From Natrinema amylolyticum (GTDB lineage: Archaea > Halobacteriota > Halobacteria > Halobacteriales > Natrialbaceae): a stretch of DNA of 64,000 bases. The position numbers were made by a program, and so were the translations under genes. The stretch spans positions 248,001-312,000 of the forward strand of contig NZ_JAIWPJ010000003.1 of the NCBI RefSeq assembly GCF_020515625.1, read 5' to 3'. Every line of letters starts with the position of its first letter. The stretch's first letter is position 1. The notes under the pieces are model-generated. The model did no database searches. It worked only from the letters and a program-made list of their open reading frames with translations, and was not told the origin of the DNA. Of this stretch, positions 52,342 to 60,704 are shown one piece after another.

Positions 52342-52797
52342 CGCGACGCGGGGCCCCACACCGGTGGCTGTGGCGGATCGCCCACCGAAAAATGGCGGAG
52401 TTGGGAATGGAGGCGAAAGTGGCGGTACCGGCGTACCGCCCCATGACAAGCACAAGCACACAACCCGATCCGCGGCCATAACCGCGGACCGACCGCGACC
52501 GCGAGCGGAAGGGGTGGGATTCGAACGCCACGGGGCGAAATGCCGCCGCGGAACCAGATGGCACCGCGGTGCTCTACCGCTGAGCGACCCTTCCGCAGGT
52601 CAACCCGACGGCGGATTTCGTATTTGTAATCGGCCGGCTACCCGCCGGGCCGGCGGTCGCTATCGATCCGTAGGGGACCGATACCGGCCGGTAGCTACCC
52701 GTTTCGTCCTCGTTCGAACGGCACCGGTCTCCGGTCGCTCTTCACCTCGAGCGACGGTCCGCAGCCTTTAGGACGCGGCCGCGCCCTGCATCGAACG
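52342..52797. other. Spacer containing a tRNA-like sequence
   Basis: About 455 bp without a protein gene. It contains the tRNA-like sequence described at 52505-52596. The rest is GC-rich with no convincing coding frame; the stretch from 52610 to 52640 is AT-richer and would be upstream of the tRNA on the minus strand, a plausible place for its promoter. Confidence 0.5.
52505..52596 (-). tRNA. tRNA-like sequence of unclear isotype
   Basis: On the minus strand GGAAGGG and CCCTTCC make a 7-bp acceptor stem, extended by GC at both ends. GCTC-AGCGGTA-GAGC is a standard D arm and GTTCGAATCCCAC a T-loop-like segment. Between them CCGCG and CGCGG could be the anticodon stem, but the loop would be 14 nt (GTGCCATCTGGTTC) instead of 7. 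A small GGC-ATTTC-GCC hairpin could be a long variable arm, and the T stem has one extra C. It may be a gene with an intron, a class II tRNA, or a pseudogene; the anticodon cannot be fixed. Confidence 0.5.
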
Positions 52798-54672
52798 GTG
52801 AATACCGAGCGGATCTTCGAGGAGTTTCCCGCACCGAGTTACCGCGGAACCCAGGAGCAGGCCCTCCGCGACGTTCGCGACGCCTTCGCGGCCGGCAACG
52901 ACGTCGTGCTCGTGCGCGCGCCGACGGGCAGCGGCAAGTCCCTGCTCGCCCGCGCCATCGCCGGCTGTGCTCGACGTGCGGACGAGGGCGATCCCAGCGA
53001 CGCGACGGGCGCGTACTACACGACGCCGCAGGTCTCCCAGTTAGACGACGTGGCGGCCGACGACCTGCTGGCGGATCTCAACGTCATCCGCGGGAAGTCG
53101 AACTACACCTGCATCCTGCCGGAGGAACGCGAGACGCCGGTCAATCAGGCACCCTGCGTGCGAGAGCGGGGATACGACTGTTCCGTCAAACACCGGTGTC
53201 CGTACTTCTCGGACCGCGCGATCGCGTCGAACCGCGAAATCGCGGCGATGACGCTCGCCTATTTTATGCAGACCGCCGGCAGCGAGGTCTTCCGCCAGCG
53301 CGACGTCGTGGTCGTCGACGAAGCGCACGGCCTCGCCGAGTGGGCGGAGATGTACGCGACGATTCAACTGGGGCCGCGAACCGTGCCGTTCTGGGACGAT
53401 TTACGCGTTCCCGAGGTCGACGACGTTGAGCGCGCCGTTCGCTACGCCGAGAGCCTCGCACAGACGTGTACGCGCCGCAAGGACGACCTGCTCGCACAGG
53501 ACTCGCTTTCCCCCGCCGACGTGCGCGAACGCGACCGCTTGCAGGAGCTCATCGGCGAACTCGAGTGGTTCGTCTCGGACTACCGCGACCCGCAGAGCCC
53601 GACCACGTGGCTGGTCGATCAGTCCGAACTGCGGTCCCGCGACGCCGGCGACGCTGGAGACGACGGCGACGACGACCCGCAGGGCGGTCCGCTGACGATC
53701 AAGCCGATGAATCCCGAGAAGTATCTCCAGCACACCGTCTGGGACCGGGGCAACAAGTTCGCGCTCCTCTCGGCGACGATCCTCAACAAGGACGCGTTCT
53801 GCCGACAGGTCGGGCTCGATCCCGCCGACGTCGCCCTGGTCGACGTCGAACACACGTTCCCCGTCGAGAACCGACCGCTGTACGACGTGACTCAGGGGAA
53901 GATGACCTACGACGAGCGCGGCGAAACGACGCCGAAGATCGCCCGGACGATCGTCCGGCTCATGCAACACCACCCCGACGAGAAGGGGCTGATCCACGCC
54001 CACTCCTACGACATTCAGGACCGGCTCGCCGATCTCCTCGAGGACTTCGGTGTCGGCGATCGGGTTCGAACGCACGACCGCGACGGCCGCGACGCCGCCC
54101 TCGAGGCCTGGAAGGCCGGCGACGACCCCGACGTCTTCCTCTCGGTGAAGATGGAGGAAGCGCTGGATTTGAAGGGCGATCTCTGCCGCTGGCAGGTCAT
54201 CTGCAAGGCACCGTTCCTCAACACGAGCGACTCGCGGGTGGCCCACCGACTCGAGGAGGGACAGTGGGCGTGGTACTACCGGACGACGCTCCGGACCGTC
54301 ATTCAGGCCTGCGGTCGGGTCGTCCGCGCGCCCGACGACTACGGCGCGACGTACCTGGCGGACTCGAGCCTGCTGGACTGTTTCGATCGCGCCCGAACGG
54401 ACATGCCGGACTGGTTCGAGGCGCAGGTCGATCGCATGTCTCGACCCGACCTGCCGGCCTTCGAACCGCGGGCCGCGCTCGGCGGGAGGTCGTCAGAGTC
54501 GGGCGGCAGATCCGGCACCCGTTCGAAAAGCGGGTCGTCACGACGGGGCCGAGCCGGCGAGGCGGAGTCGAACGACGGCGGACGCACCGACCGTTCGTCG
54601 TCGCGATCGCGACGATCGGGTGGCTCCTCCCGCTCGAGCCCGCTGGCGGACGTCTGGGACACGGACGAATAA
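52798..54672 (+). CDS. XPD/DinG-type Fe-S DNA helicase
   Basis: 624 residues from a GTG. Walker A PTGSGKS is near 42-48 and the DEAH box VVVDEAH near 170-176. Four cysteines between them (in NYTCILPEE, NQAPCVRERG, YDCSVKHRC, about 104-138) fit the Fe-S domain of XPD-family 5'-3' helicases. Helicase motifs IV-VI are in LIHAHSYDIQDRLADLL (about 398-414) and TVIQACGRVVRAPDDYG (about 500-516). The last 70 residues are a Ser/Arg/Gly-rich tail, unusual in an acidic proteome. It unwinds DNA in repair. Confidence 0.93.
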   Translation: MNTERIFEEFPAPSYRGTQEQALRDVRDAFAAGNDVVLVRAPTGSGKSLLARAIAGCARRADEGDPSDATGAYYTTPQVSQLDDVAADDLLADLNVIRGKSNYTCILPEERETPVNQAPCVRERGYDCSVKHRCPYFSDRAIASNREIAAMTLAYFMQTAGSEVFRQRDVVVVDEAHGLAEWAEMYATIQLGPRTVPFWDDLRVPEVDDVERAVRYAESLAQTCTRRKDDLLAQDSLSPADVRERDRLQELIGELEWFVSDYRDPQSPTTWLVDQSELRSRDAGDAGDDGDDDPQGGPLTIKPMNPEKYLQHTVWDRGNKFALLSATILNKDAFCRQVGLDPADVALVDVEHTFPVENRPLYDVTQGKMTYDERGETTPKIARTIVRLMQHHPDEKGLIHAHSYDIQDRLADLLEDFGVGDRVRTHDRDGRDAALEAWKAGDDPDVFLSVKMEEALDLKGDLCRWQVICKAPFLNTSDSRVAHRLEEGQWAWYYRTTLRTVIQACGRVVRAPDDYGATYLADSSLLDCFDRARTDMPDWFEAQVDRMSRPDLPAFEPRAALGGRSSESGGRSGTRSKSGSSRRGRAGEAESNDGGRTDRSSSRSRRSGGSSRSSPLADVWDTDE

Positions 54673-54741
54673 CGGCGGTCGACGACCGCTCACCCGCGTC
54701 CGGTTCGGAACGGGGAGCCGTCGCTCGCGTCAGGCGTCGCG

Positions 54742-54828
54742 TTAGAACATCGCGATCGCACTCCCGGCGACCATCGAGGTCATCATGAGGATCGCGAAGA
54801 CGAGGGCGATGAGCTGGCTTCTGTTCAT
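54742..54828 (-). CDS. 28-aa single-span membrane peptide
   Basis: A very short frame from the ATG at 54828: MNRSQLIALVFAILMMTSMV followed by AGSAIAMF. Nearly the whole peptide is one membrane helix with a basic residue at the N-terminus (inside). The pattern resembles very short membrane proteins I recall from other haloarchaea, which is why I call it despite its length. Function unknown. It lies between the helicase and the methyltransferase gene. Confidence 0.6.
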   Translation of the reverse strand: MNRSQLIALVFAILMMTSMVAGSAIAMF

Positions 54829-54970
54829 GTTCGAAGGAATTCGCTCCGCGAGTATCAATGTCACGACCGATCCCCGTTGACGCGAGCCGTCTCGGTCGTC
54901 GCGAGCGCAGGTCCGAGCGCTCCGCATCGGGCGCACCCGATCTCGCGGCACGTGACGATTCGGGACCTCG

Positions 54971-56299
54971 TCACTCGAAGCGCGCGTCGACGACGACGTG
55001 TGCGACGCCCGCGCTGTGGCTCTTCACCCGCCGCTTCTCGAGCACCTCGAGCTCCCGATCTGCCGTGTCGGCGGCCGCCTCGAGGCGCTCGAGGGGCCGC
55101 TCCCACAGCCGCGCTTCGGGGGTCGCCTCGTGATAGTGAACGACGCCGCCGGGAACGAGCGCCGCGAGGGCGTTCTCGAGGAACTCGTGTGCCTCGTCGG
55201 TTCGCGTTCCGTGGTCCGAGCCGTCCCCCGCGTCCGTCTCGTCGCTCACGGTGCCGTCGGAACTGCCGTAATAGCCCATCACGACCCGGTCGGCCTCGAT
55301 CTCGCTCGCGAGGTCGCGGCAGTCGGTCATGTAGGCGTCGACGCGATCGTCGACGTCGTTGAGCACGGCGTTCTCGAGCAGATACCGGAAGGCGGTCGGG
55401 TTGATCTCGGTCGCCGTCACCTGCGCGCCGGCCCGAGCCATCGGGAGGGTGAAGTAGCCGATGCCGGCGAACATGTCGAAGACGCATTCACTGTCGCTTC
55501 CCAGTTCGCCCATGCGCGCTCGCTCGGCCTGATTGCCCGGCGAGAACATCACTTTCGCGGGGTCGAGCCCGTATCGGGTCCCGTGCTCGGTGTGAATCGT
55601 TTCTGTGTCGCTGTCACCCGCGATGAGACGAGTTTGGGGTTCGCGGTAGGTGCCGGCCGCGCCGTCGTTGGCGATCCCCTCGTCGGCCAGCACGCTGTCG
55701 GCCTCGCCGTGGAGTTCGAGCAGCGCCTCGCCCAGTTCGGACTCGTCGGGACAGCCCTCGGGCACCGTCACGAGGATCACCGAGCCGATCACCGCCCACG
55801 AGCCCGGAACCGACTCGAGGTCCTCGTCGCTCCAGCCGCGTTCGGCCAGCAGATCCTCGAGATCCGTGCGTCGGGGCTCGGGCTCGAGTTGTTTAACGAC
55901 CTCGAGCACCGCGGTCTCGGTCGGCGGGTCCGTGATCGGCAGCGCGACCCCGTCGGGCCCGGCCTCGCAGATCGCGTTGCTCCCGTCCTGTTCACGGGTC
56001 TCCGACCCGTTCGCACGGTCCGCGGGCGTCGCTCCGCTTCGCGCTCGCGCCTCGCGCACGCGGCGCGAGTCGTCGTAGACGCCCTCGGCGCGCAGCGACT
56101 CGATGGCCGCCTCCGCGCGCGGTTTCTCGACGATGGCGGCGAGCGGGGCGTCCGCCACCGCGGGTTCGAGCACGTCGTCGACCGCCCGCTCGAGGGCGTC
56201 GTCGGACCTCGACGGGTCCGCCGTGCCCTCCGCGACCGCGTCTCTGTCGGTTGTGTCCCCCTCGGTCGCGTCTCCGCTCCTCGCGTCCTCGTCAGTCAT
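54971..56299 (-). CDS. Class I SAM-dependent tRNA methyltransferase, Taw2/Trm5-like
   Basis: 442 residues. A long acidic N-terminal region (about 1-120) precedes a domain with RYGLDPAKVMFSPGNQAER (about 252-270) and the SAM site VFDMFAGIGYFTLPMARAGA (about 281-300). The residues DMFAGIGYF and RVVMGYYGSS (about 348-357) resemble Taw2/TYW2, which builds the wybutosine precursor on tRNA-Phe; Trm5, which makes m1G37, is the close alternative. An acidic insert of about 20 residues follows GYYGSS. It overlaps the NMD3 gene by 8 bp, so both are made from one transcript. Confidence 0.85.
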   Translation of the reverse strand: MTDEDARSGDATEGDTTDRDAVAEGTADPSRSDDALERAVDDVLEPAVADAPLAAIVEKPRAEAAIESLRAEGVYDDSRRVREARARSGATPADRANGSETREQDGSNAICEAGPDGVALPITDPPTETAVLEVVKQLEPEPRRTDLEDLLAERGWSDEDLESVPGSWAVIGSVILVTVPEGCPDESELGEALLELHGEADSVLADEGIANDGAAGTYREPQTRLIAGDSDTETIHTEHGTRYGLDPAKVMFSPGNQAERARMGELGSDSECVFDMFAGIGYFTLPMARAGAQVTATEINPTAFRYLLENAVLNDVDDRVDAYMTDCRDLASEIEADRVVMGYYGSSDGTVSDETDAGDGSDHGTRTDEAHEFLENALAALVPGGVVHYHEATPEARLWERPLERLEAAADTADRELEVLEKRRVKSHSAGVAHVVVDARFE

Positions 56300-57416
56300 C
56301 GCTCTCGTCCGGCAGCACGTGCAGCCCGGCGCGGCTCTTCAGCACGGGCACGGTCTCGGCGTCGGGATCGAAGTAGTCCGGTCGGGAGACGGTCTTGGCC
56401 CGAAAGGTCTCGGGGTCGAGTACCTGCACGGCGTTCTCGTCCTCGACGGTAACGACCGTGGCTTCGACTGCGTCCTCGAGGTCGCCCAGTTTCCGCGCGT
56501 CGGGTGAGTTGCCCTCCTCGTAGCTCGCCTCGTAGCGCTCGCCGGTCGTCACGCGGACGCCCTTGAGATTGCCGCGGGCGCTGCGGACCAGGACGGGGCC
56601 GTCCTCGTCGTCGGCGAGATCGATCACGTCGCCGGGGGTATAGGGCGGCAGGCGGACGGCGAAGGTGACCCGGTAGACCTCGTTACCGTCCTCGTCCTCC
56701 GTGACGAGGGTCTCGGCGTCGTTGACGGTGCCGCCGAACTCCTCGATCATCTTGTTCGAGATCTTCTTCCCGATCTTGTTGGTCGAGACCTTGATGTTCA
56801 GCCCGTCGTCCGTCTCGCCGACTTCGGTGACGAAGGCGTTGCGGTCGCCGGTGGCCTCCATCTCTTCTACGATTTGGGTCGCGATCTCCTTCGCTCGCTC
56901 GATCTCCTCGGTCGTCGGAGTGCGGTCCTCGGCGCGGATTTGGACGATGCTGGCGTAGTAGTCGCCGGCGATCCGCCCGCAGCGGGTACAGGTCTGCCGG
57001 GCGATCCTGACCGGGACCGTCACCTGCTCTTCGACCGGCGTCCCGCGGACGACGCCAGTGAAGAAACAGTGCATCCGGATCGTGTTCTGGTCGACCTGTT
57101 CGGGATCGATCTGCCAGGCGACGTCCTCGACGTCGACGTGGACGGCCAGCGCCTCACTGACCTCCTCGATGGCGATGTCCGTGTAATCCTCTGCGCCGAC
57201 GTCGACCCACCGATTTCCGCGGTAGACCGCACCGCAGCGGGCGCAGACGCGAACGTCGATCCGGTCCGGCGCGTCCACGAAGTCGAAGTCCTCGAAGTAA
57301 CAGGAATCGCAGAGTTCGACCTCGGCACCGGGCCGCAACGGATCGTTCGCGTCGCTCGCCGACCGCTCGGGCACGGGATCCCCGCACCGGGGACAGAACG
57401 CGCGCGACTCACTCAT
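56292..57416 (-). CDS. nmd3: NMD3-family protein (60S export factor homologue)
   Basis: 374 residues. Four CxxC pairs in the N-terminal 150 residues (CPRCG about 8, CDSC about 36, CARCG about 58, CTRCG about 141) form the zinc domain of NMD3. EEVSEALAVHVDVEDVAWQID and ISNKMIEEFGGTVNDAETLV match the archaeal family, and the C-terminal beta domain ends VLKSRAGLHVLPDE. In eukaryotes NMD3 takes large ribosomal subunits out of the nucleus; in archaea a role in subunit maturation is likely. It is the first gene of a pair with the methyltransferase. Confidence 0.93.
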   Translation of the reverse strand: MSESRAFCPRCGDPVPERSASDANDPLRPGAEVELCDSCYFEDFDFVDAPDRIDVRVCARCGAVYRGNRWVDVGAEDYTDIAIEEVSEALAVHVDVEDVAWQIDPEQVDQNTIRMHCFFTGVVRGTPVEEQVTVPVRIARQTCTRCGRIAGDYYASIVQIRAEDRTPTTEEIERAKEIATQIVEEMEATGDRNAFVTEVGETDDGLNIKVSTNKIGKKISNKMIEEFGGTVNDAETLVTEDEDGNEVYRVTFAVRLPPYTPGDVIDLADDEDGPVLVRSARGNLKGVRVTTGERYEASYEEGNSPDARKLGDLEDAVEATVVTVEDENAVQVLDPETFRAKTVSRPDYFDPDAETVPVLKSRAGLHVLPDESDD

Positions 57417-57759
57417 TGGCCCCGTTTGGGGTCTCGCGGAGTTAAGGGACGCGTTCCATCGCTCGAGTCGCCCGTCTCGTTCGAAGCGATGGTCTCTCTG
57501 TCACGACTCGCGACCGGTTCCGTCCCGTGACGTTCGGGCCGCCCTATACGAACCGAAGGAGACCGGGCGAATAAAACGTCAGACATCCGTCACACGGCCG
57601 CCGATTCCATTGCGTCAGACGTGACTCCGTCACACGGTCTCCAGGCGAAACGAGGGGGTTCAGTCGACCGGCAGCAGAACTATCAGACAGAATTACAATC
57701 CTGGCCGTAGTTACTGATTTGCGTTTTTGAAACGAACTGCAGTAGTACTGCCATACGTC
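57417..57759. other. Intergenic region with a short direct repeat
   Basis: About 340 bp upstream of nmd3. GTCAGAC-AT-CCGTCACACGG (about 57578-57597) is repeated as GTCAGAC-GTGACT-CCGTCACACGG (about 57614-57637). No gene is seen; the repeats could bind a regulator or be a relic of duplication. Confidence 0.45.
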
Positions 57760-58518
57760 TCATATGGCGTCGCGCTCGGCTTCGATCCGTTCGACGTACG
57801 CGTCGGTGACGGCGTCGAAAATCGCGTCGCCGGCCTCGGCAGTGGCTTCGCCGGGGTCTCCGAGAACGCCGTTCTCGGTGATCGAACCGAACCCCTCGCT
57901 GAGCAGTCGCGCGGTGGAGATCGATCCCTCCGGCCCCGTCTCGAGCCGATCCGTCCGGACGAGCCCCTCCTCGATCGCGAGGATCATGGCCGTTTCGGCG
58001 GCCCCGGCGTGGATCACGTCCTGCTGATACTCGACGCCGGCCTCGCGGAGCCCCTCGTTCAGCAGTTCCATATGGTCGTCGAGGTCCGCGAGGGCGATCA
58101 CGCTCGCGTCGATCTCGCGGGCGATTTCGGGCGCGACGGTCGAGACCGGCGCGAAGTTCCCGCCGTGGGTCGGGACGAGGACGACGTGCTCGAACCCGTG
58201 CTCGTCCAGCGAGCGACAGTAGGCGCGGATCATGTCCATCAGCGTCTCCGGCGGCATCGTGATTGTTCCCGGAAATTCCATGTGGTGACCCGAGCAGCCG
58301 GGCCGAATCGTCGGCGCCGCCAGCGCGTCGCCGAGCTCCGCGGCGATTCGTCGAGAGAGTTCGTCGCCGTCGAGCGTGTCCATATTCAGCGGCAGGTGCG
58401 GCCCGTGTTGTTCGATCGAGCCGACCGCCACGATCACCGTCCGCGTTCCGTTCTCGAGCACCGTCTCGACTTCCGGCCACGTGCACTCCTCGAGGAGTCT
58501 CGAACTGGGAGAGGGCAT
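57760..58518 (-). CDS. Creatininase family protein (creatininase/ArfB-like amidohydrolase)
   Basis: 252 residues. AVGSIEQHGPHLPLNMDTLDG (about 31-50, shortened) supplies Glu, His and Asp metal ligands, PGCSGHHMEFPGTITM (about 73-88) the next histidines, and VPTHGGNFAP (about 114-123) plus DVIHAGAAETAM (about 167-178) the remaining ones. The family hydrolyses small cyclic or formyl amides; in archaea ArfB acts in riboflavin and F420 synthesis. Which substrate applies here is uncertain. A TATA-like ACTATATTTGC lies about 30 bp upstream. Confidence 0.88.
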   Translation of the reverse strand: MPSPSSRLLEECTWPEVETVLENGTRTVIVAVGSIEQHGPHLPLNMDTLDGDELSRRIAAELGDALAAPTIRPGCSGHHMEFPGTITMPPETLMDMIRAYCRSLDEHGFEHVVLVPTHGGNFAPVSTVAPEIAREIDASVIALADLDDHMELLNEGLREAGVEYQQDVIHAGAAETAMILAIEEGLVRTDRLETGPEGSISTARLLSEGFGSITENGVLGDPGEATAEAGDAIFDAVTDAYVERIEAERDAI

Positions 58519-58823
58519 TCGTCGTTTCGACGGAACGAGTCAATGCAAATATAGTTCGGGGACGATCGGTGAAGTCCTTCCGTTAGTCGATCCGCTATAG
58601 ACCGGCTAGTACACGAAAAGGCGTCCCGGGCGAGCCCCCGATTGCCAGGGACGCCACCGGTTCCCGGGAACCGCACTCGAGAGTTGGCACTCGTCGAATG
58701 TCATTCTTTCGCAGGACTGTGGAGAAAGTCAGGATCAATCGAATTCGGAAGCCGACCGCGCTCGAGGGTAGTCACGAGCGTATCGTCAGGGTACTTATTT
58801 CTCCTGAGCCCATTGTTTGAGGT
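58519..58823. promoter_or_regulatory. Divergent intergenic region with a 16-bp palindrome
   Basis: CGGTTCCCGGGAACCG at 58658-58673 is a perfect 16-bp palindrome midway between the creatininase and htpX genes. A TATA-like GTACTTATTT (about 58790-58799) precedes htpX by 25-35 bp. No gene is seen in the remaining sequence. Confidence 0.5.
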
Positions 58824-59711
58824 ATGAACTGGCAGGCGGACTGGGGGCTGCGGTTTCGAATGTTCGTAACGATGTTCCTGCTGTTCGCGCTGTACATCGT
58901 CTTCGCGGGCGTGATCACCGCCTACGTCGGCGGCGGGCTGTTGCTCTTCGGGCTGTTCTTCGGCGGGTTCTCGCTCGTGCAGTACTACTTCAGTGACACG
59001 CTCACCCTCCGGAGCATGGGCGCGAAGACGGTCTCGGCCGACGAGTATCCGCAACTGCACGCCTCGATCGAGCGCCTCTCACAGCAGGCCGACCTCCCGA
59101 AGCCGAAGGTGGCGGTCGTCGATTCGAAGGTCCCGAACGCCTTCGCGACCGGGCGCAACCAGCGCAACGCCGCCGTCTGCGTGACGACCGGGCTCATGAA
59201 CACGCTCGAGCAGGACGAGCTCGACGGCGTCCTCGCCCACGAACTCGCCCACGTCAAGAACCGCGACATGATGGTGATGACGATCGCCTCGTTCCTCTCG
59301 ACCATCGCGTTCATGATGGTCCGCTGGGGCGCGTTCTTCGGCGGCGGTCACAGCCGCGGCCGCGGCGGCGGAGGCGGCGGCATCGTCGTCGCCATCCTCG
59401 TCTCGCTGGTCGTCTGGATCATCAGCTACCTGCTCATTCGAGCGCTCTCCCGGTACCGCGAGTACGCCGCCGATCGCGGGGCTGCGGCCATCACCGGCAA
59501 CCCCTCCGCGTTGGCGTCGGCGCTGCTGAAGATCTCGGGCGAGATGGACAAGGTCCCGAAAGACGACATGCGCGAGGAGGCCGAGATGAACGCCTTCTTC
59601 ATCATCCCGATCAGGTCCGGCGTCATCGGCCGGCTCTTCTCGACGCACCCGCCGACCGAGCGCCGCGTCGAACAGCTCCGCGACCTCGAGCGCGAAATGC
59701 AGGCCTTCTAA
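58824..59711 (+). CDS. htpX: M48 family metalloprotease HtpX
   Basis: 295 residues. Two membrane segments at about 12-52 and another one or two at about 155-205 anchor it. The zinc site is HELAHVKNRD (about 139-148) with a later glutamate in YREYAADRGAA (about 210). A glycine-rich loop (HSRGRGGGGGGIV) follows the active site. It degrades damaged membrane proteins at the cytoplasmic face. It is 24 bp upstream of the PspAB gene; this pair is conserved in haloarchaea and indicates a membrane-stress role. Confidence 0.95.
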   Translation: MNWQADWGLRFRMFVTMFLLFALYIVFAGVITAYVGGGLLLFGLFFGGFSLVQYYFSDTLTLRSMGAKTVSADEYPQLHASIERLSQQADLPKPKVAVVDSKVPNAFATGRNQRNAAVCVTTGLMNTLEQDELDGVLAHELAHVKNRDMMVMTIASFLSTIAFMMVRWGAFFGGGHSRGRGGGGGGIVVAILVSLVVWIISYLLIRALSRYREYAADRGAAAITGNPSALASALLKISGEMDKVPKDDMREEAEMNAFFIIPIRSGVIGRLFSTHPPTERRVEQLRDLEREMQAF

Positions 59712-59735
59712 GGGATCTCCCCCCTCACACGACCT

Positions 59736-60341
59736 ATGGGACTACTCGACGGACTCCGCGCCATCCTCGGCTCGCGCGCCGAGGTCGACGCCGGACGCGA
59801 CGCTGACTCCGACGATCTCTTCGGGATGAGCACTGCCTACCTCACGATGCAGGCCGATCTGGGCTACGAGTCGCTGGACGTCGGCGCGCTCTGTTTCTCC
59901 GGCGTCGACTCGAGCGACTTCCGGGACGCCGTCGACGAGGTCGAAGCGATCCTCGAGGCCGGGCGCGAGGAGACCGGCACGGAGTTCTCGGTCACGTCGG
60001 ACGACCACGGCTATCACTGGGTCGTCCTCACGGACGACGATCCCGAGGACCTGATCACGAGCATGCACTTCGCCGCGGACACCTTCATCGAGCACGGCTA
60101 CGGCTCGCGGCTGCTCGCAGCGGTTTTCGCGTACGAAAATCGGGACGGACCCGCCTACTGGATCTACTCGTTCCGGCGCGGTCGGTTCTACCCCTTCGTC
60201 CCGCGCGACGGCCGGGAGCGGGACTCGAGCGCGGAGTTCACCCTCGAGTCGGCCTTGGACGGCGAACTCGAGATCGAACGCGAGAAGGAGTACTGGTATC
60301 CGCTCTGGCCCAGCGAGGGCGGGACACATCCCTGGGAGTAA
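59736..60341 (+). CDS. PspA-associated protein PspAB
   Basis: 201 residues, acidic, no signal or membrane segment. MSTAYLTMQADLGYESLDVGALCFSG (about 31-56, cut), HYWVVL-type strand and ENRDGPAYWIYSFRRGRFYPFVP (about 130-152, cut) match the PspAB family, and REKEYWYPLWPSEGGTHPWE closes the protein. The family goes together with HtpX and PspA-type phage-shock proteins. Coupling to htpX supports a role in membrane-protein quality control. No PspA gene is in the window. Confidence 0.88.
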   Translation: MGLLDGLRAILGSRAEVDAGRDADSDDLFGMSTAYLTMQADLGYESLDVGALCFSGVDSSDFRDAVDEVEAILEAGREETGTEFSVTSDDHGYHWVVLTDDDPEDLITSMHFAADTFIEHGYGSRLLAAVFAYENRDGPAYWIYSFRRGRFYPFVPRDGRERDSSAEFTLESALDGELEIEREKEYWYPLWPSEGGTHPWE

Positions 60342-60704
60342 GCGCCGGCCGAGTCGAGAACGGACGAGCGGTCTCAGCCGCCCCGCGATTCGGTTTCCTC
60401 GCCCTCGATCGACGGACTCCCAAATTGTGTAGGAGTCACCGGTATTGCAGTTCCCCGTCTAACCATGAGTACGCGGCAGGAAGCCACATCATCATCACAA
60501 CTGCGCCATACACCAGTTGCTCCCTTTTCCTGCCGTTCTCCGCTTTACCGACGAGCCCTCGGCTCGATCGCCCGTGCCGCAGTCGGTCTCCGACGCGCCG
60601 ATGAGCGTCAATCTCCCGCGACCGTCAACGAAATGCCATCAGACGGTTGACGAGAGCCAGTGAACCTATAGTGACCGCTCCGTATGTCCGAGTGAACCAG
60701 TGGA
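60342..60704. other. Intergenic region upstream of the GAF kinase
   Basis: About 360 bp. An open frame of 61 codons (60465-60650) has a poor haloarchaeal composition and no recognisable motif, so I leave it out. I see no clear promoter or hairpin. Confidence 0.45.

Noticed and set aside
60465-60650. 61-codon plus-strand frame before the GAF kinase
   Set aside because: Rich in Ser, Arg and Thr with no recognisable motif, and no promoter at the right distance.
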